Shown here piece after piece: positions 1 to 7,600 of a stretch of DNA of 10,786 nucleotides. The notes beneath the pieces are model-generated. The model worked only from the letters and a program-made list of their open reading frames with translations. It was not told the origin of the DNA and did not search any database. The translations under genes and the position numbers were made by a program. The stretch's first letter is position 1; the number at the start of each line of letters is the position of its first letter. The DNA is from Thermoleophilia bacterium (GTDB lineage Bacteria; Actinomycetota; Thermoleophilia; Gaiellales; Gaiellaceae): assembly GCA_025936595.1 (NCBI GenBank), contig JAICTB010000064.1, positions 1-10,786 of the forward strand, in the 5' to 3' direction.

Positions 1-1785
1 ATGCTCCTGAAGACGAACACCGGTGCGGCCGCGGTCGGGATCGCGATCGTCGCGGCGTGGGGGCTCTGGCCGCAAGGCCGCCGCTGGCTCCTCGTGATCC
101 CGGCGATCATCGTCACCTTCTGCGTCCTCTGGCTGGCGACGGGCAACTCGCTGCTCGACATCCCCGGCTGGCTCCGGCTCTCCGCCTCCATCGTCGCCGG
201 GTACTCGGCGGCGATGCAGGACGAGGCGATGTTCCTGCGCTGGGAGTACCTGGTCGCGGGAGTGCTCGCTCTCCTCCTCGGTGCGATCGTCGTCCGCCAC
301 GTCGCACCGTTCGGGCGCCGGCGACAGGTTGCGACGCTGCTGATCACGCTCGGGTTCGCCTTCACGTACTTCAAGGAAGGCTTCGTACGCCATGACGTCG
401 ACCACAGCCCGTACTTCTTCGCCGCCATGGCCGTTGCATTCCTCGCGTTCGCGTGGGACGCGCGCGCCCGCTGGGCGGCGGTCGCAGGTGTTGCGATCGC
501 CGTCGGCGCGGTTGCCGTCACGATCGGGCTCGACTACGCGCCCGTCGCCTCGGCGCGCCACGTGGCGCGGCAGGTCGGCGACCTCGCGAGCTCGACCAGG
601 CGCCGTGACCTCGTCGCCGACTCGCGCGCCACCGAGCGGCAGACGTACGGCGTCCCGCCGAGGCTGCTGGCGCTGCTCGCGAGGAAGACGGTGCACGTCG
701 ACCCGGTCGAGACGGCAGCAATCGGAGCCTACGACCTGCGCTGGCGCCCCCTGCCGGTGGCGCAGTCCTACAGCGCCTACACCGCCACCCTCGACGAACG
801 GAACGCGCACGTGCTCGCCTCGGCCGCCGCGCCCGAGCGGATCCTGCGGCAGAACACGCAGGTCGCCGTCAACGGCCGGAGCCGCGAGCTCGAGGCCCCG
901 GCGACGTTTCGCGCGCTGCTCTGCAACGACGTGCAGGTCGGTGTCAGCCAGGTCTGGCAGGTGCTCGCGCACACGGCTCCGCGTTGCGGGCCCGAACGGC
1001 CGCTCGGCTCGGACACGGTCGCATCCGGCGCAACGCTCAACGTGCCGCGCGGACGCGCGAACGAGATCGTGTTCGCGCGGATCCACCTGCACGACCCGCT
1101 CCACAACAAGCTCGTGGGCTTCTTCTTCAAGCCGCGCACGCCGAAGATCGCACTCGGCGGCAACGACTTCGCGCCATTGCTCGCGTCGACCGCGGCGGAC
1201 GGGATCGTCCTGCACGTTCCCGCGGCCTCCGGATTCGACCCGCGCTTCGACGGAGCGCTCGACTGGACAACCATCGCCGTCCGGTCGCTGGACGGGCCTG
1301 TGCGCGTCGACTTCTACGCCGTCCCGACGCACGGCCGTCCGAGCCCGCCCTTCGGCGAGCGGCCGGCGCCGCCGCTGCCGCATTACACGCTGGAAGAAGT
1401 CGCCGGCCACGAGACGATCCGAACGCCCGCAGGAGAGCTCGCGCCGGTGTCGCAGGGCGGCGGTTTCCTCGACGCGGCGTTCGCCGTTCCGGGCGGTGTC
1501 GAGTTCGGCGGCTGGGCGGCCGAGGCGATCTCGGGGACGGCCGCTCCGAAGATCCTCGTCTTCGCCGCCGGCAAGCTCGCCTTCGCCGGCCGCCCGAACG
1601 TCGAGCGGCCGGACGTCGCGGCCGCGTTCGACCGCCCGTCGCTTCTGCACTCGGGCTTCGCCGTACTCCTACCCCGGCGGCTCGTGACCGACCGGGGGAA
1701 GCCGCGGAACGTCCGCGTCTTCGCGCTCCTGGACGGCCACGCGCTCGAGGTCAGCTATCCCGCGAGCGACCAGTGGCATCCGTAG
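1..1785 (+). CDS. Polytopic membrane protein with large extracytoplasmic C-terminal region, probably 5'-truncated
   Basis: Function unknown; I do not recognise a named family. The readable 594 residues start with about six hydrophobic segments (roughly residues 8-24, 29-47, 83-100, 110-124, 137-153 and 158-178), followed by about 415 mostly soluble residues. Two cysteines (C308, C329) lie in the soluble part and could form a disulfide if it faces outside. A short motif with QSYSAY (255-260), then LDERNA, looks like a conserved patch. The frame opens with ATG at base 1, and its first residues (LLKTNTG, then a hydrophobic stretch) read like a loop between membrane helices rather than an N-terminus. 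The true start is therefore probably outside the window, and no ribosome binding site can be seen. The stop is TAG at 1783-1785. The 3' end overlaps the convergent glycosyltransferase gene by 35 bp. That neighbourhood makes a role in surface glycan assembly plausible, for example in a membrane sugar-transferase complex. This is inference only; no catalytic motif was found. Confidence 0.75.
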   Translation: MLLKTNTGAAAVGIAIVAAWGLWPQGRRWLLVIPAIIVTFCVLWLATGNSLLDIPGWLRLSASIVAGYSAAMQDEAMFLRWEYLVAGVLALLLGAIVVRHVAPFGRRRQVATLLITLGFAFTYFKEGFVRHDVDHSPYFFAAMAVAFLAFAWDARARWAAVAGVAIAVGAVAVTIGLDYAPVASARHVARQVGDLASSTRRRDLVADSRATERQTYGVPPRLLALLARKTVHVDPVETAAIGAYDLRWRPLPVAQSYSAYTATLDERNAHVLASAAAPERILRQNTQVAVNGRSRELEAPATFRALLCNDVQVGVSQVWQVLAHTAPRCGPERPLGSDTVASGATLNVPRGRANEIVFARIHLHDPLHNKLVGFFFKPRTPKIALGGNDFAPLLASTAADGIVLHVPAASGFDPRFDGALDWTTIAVRSLDGPVRVDFYAVPTHGRPSPPFGERPAPPLPHYTLEEVAGHETIRTPAGELAPVSQGGGFLDAAFAVPGGVEFGGWAAEAISGTAAPKILVFAAGKLAFAGRPNVERPDVAAAFDRPSLLHSGFAVLLPRRLVTDRGKPRNVRVFALLDGHALEVSYPASDQWHP

Positions 1786-2512
1786 AACGCTTGTAGTCGC
1801 CGCGCGTCAAGTGTCGTTCGAGCAGGACGTACAGGACGATGAAGAGATAGCGGCTGCCCATCTCGTGCAGGTTCAGCTTCGAGGAGCCGGCGGCGCGGTT
1901 CGTCCACGAGACCGGCACGACCTTGAAGTCGTGGCCGCGCGCAACAGCCTTCAACGGCAGCTCGACGGTCAGGTTGAACTGATTCGAGAGCAGCGGCTGC
2001 ATCGTCTCGACGACCTCGCGGCGGTACGCCTTGAAGGCGTTGGTCGTGTCGTTGTAGCCGTGCCGGAAGAGCACGCGGATGCCGAAGTTGACGACGCGAT
2101 TCATGATCAGCTTCGAGCGCGGGTAGTCGATGACGCGCGCGCCGCTCACGAAGCGCGAGCCGAAGGCGCAGTCGTAGCCCTCGTCGAGCACGCGGTAGTA
2201 GCTGACGACGTCGGCGGGGCTGTCGGAGCCGTCGGCCATGACGACGGCGACGGCGTCTCCCGTGAAGACGTCGAAGCCCGCGCGCACGGCGAAGCCGAAT
2301 CCGGGCGGGTTGTGCGACGGGTGACAGCGGACGCGCGGGTTCGTCGCACCGATCGCCTCCACGGCGGCGCGGGTCCCGTCGGTGCTGGCGTCGTCGACGA
2401 CGATCACCTCGTAGTCGATCCCGGCACCTTCGAGCGCCTCGACGAGACCGGCGACCGTGTCGGCGATCGACTCTGCCTCGTTGCGCGCCGGGATGACGAT
2501 CGAGTACTTCAT
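1751..2512 (-). CDS. Family 2 glycosyltransferase, dolichyl/polyprenyl-phosphate sugar synthase-like
   Basis: This is a 253-residue GT-A glycosyltransferase, expected to move a sugar from a nucleotide donor to a lipid-phosphate or similar acceptor at the inner face of the membrane. The family signature is clear: YSIVIPARNE at residues 3-12, VVDDASTDGT at 38-47 (nucleotide binding), MADGSDSP at 92-99 in the place of the metal-binding DxD, FGSRFVSG at 117-124, and NDTTNAFKAYRREV at 154-167. A hydrophobic stretch at 222-231 near the C-terminus may contact the membrane. It is shorter than GT2 enzymes that carry extra membrane helices. An in-frame ATG lies 123 bp upstream, but the start at 2512 is preferred because the GT2 fold begins there and its ATG overlaps the upstream TGA as ATGA (translational coupling). 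No good Shine-Dalgarno lies close to it, consistent with re-initiation. It is the last gene of a three-gene operon with two SDR epimerases. Donor and acceptor are unknown. Confidence 0.93.
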   Translation of the reverse strand: MKYSIVIPARNEAESIADTVAGLVEALEGAGIDYEVIVVDDASTDGTRAAVEAIGATNPRVRCHPSHNPPGFGFAVRAGFDVFTGDAVAVVMADGSDSPADVVSYYRVLDEGYDCAFGSRFVSGARVIDYPRSKLIMNRVVNFGIRVLFRHGYNDTTNAFKAYRREVVETMQPLLSNQFNLTVELPLKAVARGHDFKVVPVSWTNRAAGSSKLNLHEMGSRYLFIVLYVLLERHLTRGDYKRSTDATGRSRDS

Positions 2513-3582
2513 GCGCCCGCGGACCAGCGCTCCACGTTCTCGTCGTGGATCTCCCGCAGGATTGCCTCGACGTCGTACGACGGCGACCACGCGGGATAGT
2601 CGCGGCGGAACTCGGAGAGGTCGCTGATCCACCACTGGTGGTCGCCGGTTCGCGCCTCCTCGCCGAGCTCCCAGGAGAGCGGCCTGCCGGCGATCTGCTC
2701 GCAGAGCTCGATCGCCTCCAGCATCGAGCAGTTGCTCTCCCGGCCGCCGCCGATGTTGTAGACGGCGGCGGCGCGCGGGTTCTCGTGGAAGGCGGCGAAG
2801 GCGCTGACGAGGTCGGCGCTGTGAATGTTGTCGCGCACCTGCTTGCCGAGGTAGCCGTAGACGGTGTAGTGGTTGCCGGTGATCGTGCAGCGCATCAGGT
2901 AGGAGAGGAACCCGTGCAGTCGCGCGCCCGCGTGGCTCGGGCCGGTGATGCAGCCGCCGCGGAACGCGACCGTCGGCAGGTCGAAGTAGCGGCCGTACTC
3001 CTGCACGAGAAGGTCCGCGCTCGCCTTCGACGCGCCGAACAGCGAGTGCAGGCAGCGGTCGATCGACATCGACGTGTCGATGCCGTCGTAGTACGCGTGG
3101 TCCGCCGGCAGCTCGAACCGCGTCGCTTCCTCGAGCAGCGGCAGGAAGTTCGGCTGGTCGCCGTAGACCTTGTTCGTCGACGTGAAGACGAACGTGGCCT
3201 CCGGGCTGTGCTTGCGCGTCGCCTCGAGCAGGTTGACCGTTCCGGTCGCGTTGATGGAGAAGTCGGTGAGCGGGTCGCCCGCGGCCCAGTCGTGCGAGGG
3301 CTGCGCGGCCGTGTGAACGACGAGCTCGAGCGCCTTCGCGTGCTTGCGGAAGACCGCGTCGATCCCGTCCGCGTCGCGGATGTCGAGGTCGAGGGAGGTG
3401 AACGAGCCCTGGTACGCGGCGCGCAGCCGCTCGGTCTGCTCCGCCGTCGACGCCGTCGGGCCGAAGAACGTGGCGCGCAGGTCGTTCTCGATCCCGACGA
3501 CGTCGTAGCCGGCGCGCACGAAGTGCTCCACTGATTCCGAGCCGACGAGACCGCCCGAGCCGGTGACGATCGCTACGCCCAC
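2509..3582 (-). CDS. NAD-dependent SDR epimerase, CDP-paratose 2-epimerase (RfbE)-like
   Basis: This 357-residue extended short-chain dehydrogenase/reductase probably changes the stereochemistry of a nucleotide-activated sugar in the cytoplasm. The NAD-binding loop TGSGGLVGSE is at residues 7-16. Further motifs are HTAAQPSHDW, TSTNKVYGD at 134-142, SLFGASKASADLLVQEYGRY beginning near 180, FRGGCITGP and GKQVRDNIHS at 246-255. The last four resemble the CDP-paratose/CDP-tyvelose epimerase branch. The usual catalytic YxxxK reads FGASK (F182, K186), so the active-site tyrosine appears replaced by phenylalanine. I believe this variant recurs in a subgroup of the family. An in-frame ATG at 3624 would add 14 polar residues from within the preceding gene. 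GTG at 3582 is preferred: the Rossmann strand begins there, GGAG lies 9 nt upstream, and it overlaps the preceding stop by 10 bp. The next gene's ATG overlaps this stop as ATGA. The exact substrate is not known; dehydratase or reductase activity cannot be excluded. Confidence 0.9.
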   Translation of the reverse strand: MGVAIVTGSGGLVGSESVEHFVRAGYDVVGIENDLRATFFGPTASTAEQTERLRAAYQGSFTSLDLDIRDADGIDAVFRKHAKALELVVHTAAQPSHDWAAGDPLTDFSINATGTVNLLEATRKHSPEATFVFTSTNKVYGDQPNFLPLLEEATRFELPADHAYYDGIDTSMSIDRCLHSLFGASKASADLLVQEYGRYFDLPTVAFRGGCITGPSHAGARLHGFLSYLMRCTITGNHYTVYGYLGKQVRDNIHSADLVSAFAAFHENPRAAAVYNIGGGRESNCSMLEAIELCEQIAGRPLSWELGEEARTGDHQWWISDLSEFRRDYPAWSPSYDVEAILREIHDENVERWSAGA

Positions 3583-4640
3583 TCGTTCATTCTCCGCAGG
3601 TCGGTCTCGTTCCGCACGATCCACTCGTGGAGGTCGCCAAGGATGTCGCGCACATCGCGGCGGGGCCGCCAGTCACCGAGGGAGAAGACGTGGCGGCAGT
3701 CGCTCACGTAGAGCGGTACGTCGCCCGGCCGTTCGCCGGTCGAGCCGCCGACAGCGGTTGTCCGGCCCGTGATCTCACGGCAGAGCTCGGTCAGCTCGAG
3801 TAGCGAAACCGACCGCTCAGGCCCGCCGCCGGCGTTGACGACCGCGCCCGCCCACCGTTCGCGGTCCGCGAGCTGCAGGTCGATCAGCTCGACGGCGTCC
3901 TCGACGTGCAGGACGTCGCGAACCTGCTTGCCGCTCCCGCCGAAGCCGATGTACTCGAGCGGCCGGCCAAAGTGGTGCGCGAGGAGCCAGTAGGCGAGGA
4001 CGCCCTGGTCGACCTTGCCCATCTGCCACGGCCCTGCGATCACGCCGAAACGGTTCACGACCGTCGGCAGCGCGAACGCGGCGGCGTACTCCTCGACCAG
4101 GTGCTCCGCCGCGAGCTTCGTCGTCCCGTACAACGTGCGCGCGCCGTCGAGCGGGAACGACTCGGAGACACCTTGCGCCGACAGCCCCGGAATCGGCTGA
4201 TGCTCGGCGAGCCGGAAGCGCGTATCGGTCTCCTCGAGCGCCGCCGCGCAGAGGTGCGCGACGGGGTAGACGCGGCTCGTCGAGAGGAAGACGAGCTGTG
4301 CGTCGTGCTGCCGGCAGAGCTCGAGGCACTCGAAGGCGCCGAACAGGTTCGTGCCGACGAGGTAATCGACCGAGCCGTCGGTGCCGGCGATCACCGACGG
4401 CTCGGCGGAGCACTCGACGAGCGCATCGATCTGTCCCACCGCCGCGAGGTCGTCGCGGTTGCGCACGTCGCCCTGGACGAACTGCACGCCCGCCTCCCGC
4501 AGCCGCGGCAGGTTCAGCCCGGAGCCGCGACGGTGCAGGTTGTCGAGCGAGAGGATCTGCCAGTCGGGGTGACGGGACGCGAGCCCCACCGCCAGGTTGC
4601 CGCCGACGAAGCCGGCGCCGCCGGTGATGAGGACCCGCAT
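3573..4640 (-). CDS. NAD-dependent SDR epimerase/dehydratase, CDP-paratose 2-epimerase-like
   Basis: A 355-residue extended SDR enzyme acting on a nucleotide sugar. The NAD-binding motif TGGAGFVGGN is at residues 6-15, with an acidic residue after the second strand (SLDN, D33) that fits NAD rather than NADP. LSTSRVYP at 119-126 supplies the serine/threonine of the catalytic triad, and Y171-G-T-T-K175 is an intact YxxxK pair. FGGSGKQVRDVLHVED (233-248) is the substrate-side motif also seen in the downstream paralogue and in RfbE-type epimerases. Length is typical for the family. The ATG at 4640 begins directly at the first Rossmann strand, with AGGA about 10 nt upstream. The stop overlaps the next gene's GTG by 10 bp, so the two SDR genes are translationally linked. 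The cyclase-like gene on the same strand ends 48 bp upstream. Unlike its neighbour this copy keeps the catalytic tyrosine, so the two probably catalyse different steps or work as a pair. The sugar is unknown. Confidence 0.92.
   Translation of the reverse strand: MRVLITGGAGFVGGNLAVGLASRHPDWQILSLDNLHRRGSGLNLPRLREAGVQFVQGDVRNRDDLAAVGQIDALVECSAEPSVIAGTDGSVDYLVGTNLFGAFECLELCRQHDAQLVFLSTSRVYPVAHLCAAALEETDTRFRLAEHQPIPGLSAQGVSESFPLDGARTLYGTTKLAAEHLVEEYAAAFALPTVVNRFGVIAGPWQMGKVDQGVLAYWLLAHHFGRPLEYIGFGGSGKQVRDVLHVEDAVELIDLQLADRERWAGAVVNAGGGPERSVSLLELTELCREITGRTTAVGGSTGERPGDVPLYVSDCRHVFSLGDWRPRRDVRDILGDLHEWIVRNETDLRRMNEWA
3592..3595 (-). promoter_or_regulatory. Ribosome binding site for the SDR gene starting at 3582
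   Basis: On the minus strand GGAG lies 9 nt upstream of the GTG at 3582, inside the last codons of the upstream SDR gene. It decides the start: it favours this GTG over the in-frame ATG at 3624, which would prepend residues unlike any SDR N-terminus. Confidence 0.6.
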
Positions 4641-4688
4641 CGGCCGGACATCCTAGGCACGACCGACGCGACGCAGGCGAGCAAGGGT

Positions 4689-7600
4689 TCAGGGCAGCGC
4701 AGCCGCCTCGACGCCGAGCCGGGCGAAGATCTCCGTGGCGCGCCGCGACTCCGTTCCGTCGAGCCGTGTGAGCGCGCGCAGGGTGAGCGCGATCTCGTAG
4801 TCGGCGCTCGCGCGCTCGGCGACCTCGAGGGCCTGCTCGAGCGTCTCCCGTGCCTCCGCCGCGCGGTCCGCACGCGCGAGCGCGTTGCCGCGAACCCGTT
4901 CCAGCAGCACGCGCAATGCGGCGGGCGCCCCGGCGTCCTCGAGGTCCCCGATCGCGGCGTCGGCGGCGCGCAGAACCTGTTCCGGTTCGTCGCCGCGCAG
5001 CTCGCCCAGCTCCGCGAGGCGCGCCTCCAGCTCGACCGCGAACGGCGCGGCGCCGATCTCGTCCAGCTCCGAACGAGCGCCGGAGAGAAGCTCCTCCGCC
5101 TCTGCAAAACGCCGCTGCCGGGCCGCGACACGCCCGAGGTTCCCGCGCGCCACCGCCGTCAGGAGGCGCTGTCCGGCCGGCTCGACGATCGCGAGCGTCT
5201 CGCGGAAGCTGCGTTCGGCGTCGTCGAAGCGACCCTGGTCGGATTCGATCTCGCCGATGTTGTTCGTCGTCGTGGCCACATTGATCGCATCGCCGATCCG
5301 CTCGCGCAGCGCCCGGCTTCGCTCGTAGAGATCCCGCGCCTCATCCCAGCGCCCCTCGTAGTACGACTCGATGCCGAGGTTGTTCAGGACGCTCGCCTGC
5401 CCGACGAGGTCGCCGATCTCCTCGAAGATCGGCAGTGCGAGCCCGCGGAATGCCTGCCGCCGCTCGTCTCCGCGAAGGGTATGGATCGTGTGGCTGAGGT
5501 AATAGGCGTGCGCGAGGTCGCGCAGTGCGTGCAGTCCCATCGCCCGCTCGATCACCTCGGTCGCGTGAGCGAGAGCCTGGTCGTAGCGACCCTGCCGGAA
5601 GCGCGCCTGGGCGCGGGCGCGGGTCAGCTCGACCTCTCTCCGCGCACGCTCGTCCGCGTCGGGGATCGCCTCCGCCGCCTGCTCGCCGCGCGTGTACCAG
5701 CGGAGCGCGTCCGCATACGAGCCCTGCTCCTCCCGGAGGAGGCCCTCCTTCAGCATCAGCCTGGCCTGCGCGGCCGCCGGAGAGAAGCCGCGCGCGCGCG
5801 CGAGCGCCGCCTGCGCTTCCTTGAGCCGCCCGGCCGGTGCGCAGACGTCCGCGAGCGCCTCCCACGCGGCCGCCTGCTCCGCGTCGCCGAGTGTCAGCGA
5901 CGACGCGGCCTCGATCGCGCGCCGGTAGAACGCGGCAGCTTCGACGTTGGCGAACTTCTCGCGGGCGCGCTCGCCTGCCAGGAGCGAGTAGCGCCACGTG
6001 CGCGGCGCATCGCCGGCCAGCGAGAAGTGCAGCGAGAGCAGCTCCGCAATCTCCTCGGGCGCGTCCACGTGACGCGTCTCGAAGACCTCGCCGACGCGAG
6101 CGTGCAGCTCGCGGCGCCGGCGGAACGGCAGTCCTTCGTAGGCGGCATCGCGGATCAGAGCGTGGCGGAAGCGGAACCCGCCCGCGACATACGGATCGCG
6201 CTCGATGAACTCCGTCAGGCGCTCCCATGCCTCCGAGCCGGCCGCGGCCGCAGGATCGCCTTCGAGCACGTCCGCGATCACGTCGCCGTCGAACAGGACG
6301 CCGAGCACCGACGCCCACCGCAGCAGTGCGCGGTCGTCGGGGGAGAGGCGGTCGATGCGCGTGCCGACGACGGCGCCGACCGTGTCGGGAAGCTCCTCTG
6401 CCGCTCCGTCGCCGGCGGAGGTGACGAGCTCTTGCAGGAACAGGGGGTTGCCGGCCGCCCGCGTCACGATCGCAGCCACCGCGGCGTCGTCGAGTTCGTC
6501 TCCCGCCGCGAGACGCACGAGCTCGGCCGCCGCTTCGTCGTGGAGCGGCTCGAGGAGGATCGTCATCGCGGCGATCGCCGGCACGCCGCCCGCGGCCACG
6601 AATCCCTCTTCCCCGGGACGGCGCGTGCAGCAGATCGCCCAGGGTCGCGCCGCGTTCGTCGCGCCGAGGTGGCGGAGGAGCTCCGATGACGCCTCGTCGA
6701 TCCAGTGCACGTCCTCGAGGAGCACGAGGGTGGGGGTCGGAAGCAGCGCCTTCAGGAGCTCCTCGAGCACCCCGTGCAGGCGCGCGCGGCGGAAGGCCGG
6801 CCCGAGCTCGTCCACCTCCGGGGTCGAGCCGACGTCGACGTCCAGCACGAGGCCGACGAGCGGCAGCCACGGCGCGAGCTCCGGCGCGGCGCGGACGACG
6901 AGCGCGCGGATCGCCGCCGCGTTCTCCTCGGCCGTCCCCTCCAGTGCGTTCGGAACGAGCGGCCGCAACAGGTTCCGGAAGACGAAGTACGGCGTCGAGC
7001 TCTCGTATTCGTCGCAGCGCGCTCCTACCCGCACGAGATCCGCCGCAGCAGCAGTCTTGAACTCGTCAAGGAGCCGCGACTTGCCGACACCGGCGTCGCC
7101 GACCAGCTCGAGCATCGTCCCGAACCCGAGCCGCACCGGCGCGAGCGCCGCTCCCATGACCGCGAGCTCCCGCTCACGGCCGAGCAACGGCCCGGCGGCC
7201 GTTGCGACGGCGTCCCGCACGCCCTCGATCGCGCCGAGCGAGACGGCGTGCACCGGCTCTGCGAGGCCTTTCAGCCTGAGTGGCTCGACGGGCTCGCCGC
7301 CGAAGAGCGTCGCCGAGGCCTCGAGCAGCTCGCCGGGGACGAGGATTTGCCGCGGCGCCGCCTTGGCCATCAGTCGCGCTGCCAGCGCCGCCGTGCCTCC
7401 GAGGATCGTGTAGGTGCGGCGGAACGGTGCACCGACCTCGCCGGCGAAGACCCGCCCGCGGCTGACGCCGATCGAGAGCGGGAGCTCCGTCTCCAGGTCG
7501 ATCGCTGCGCGCACCGTGCGCAGCAGCCGCTCGACGTCGTTCTCGGAGAGCTGCGGCGCGCCTGCGACGAGGACGACCCGCGCGCCGTCCTGGTCGATGT

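Noticed and set aside
2513..2635. N-terminal extension of the glycosyltransferase to the ATG at 2635
   Set aside because: The extra 41 residues are Arg/Pro-rich, derive from the 3' end of the upstream SDR gene, and precede the start of the GT2 fold. The ATGA overlap at 2512 explains the start better.
4650..4655. TAGGAT on the minus strand as a -10 box for the SDR operon
   Set aside because: There is no -35-like hexamer at 16-18 bp, and the bases overlap the probable ribosome binding site AGGA, so it is better explained by translation initiation.
3906..6689. A 927-codon open frame on the plus strand, antisense to the cyclase-like and SDR genes
   Set aside because: It is a frame shadow of GC-rich coding DNA: Arg/Ala/Glu/Val-rich low-complexity translation, no domain motif, and it covers two unmistakable genes on the other strand.
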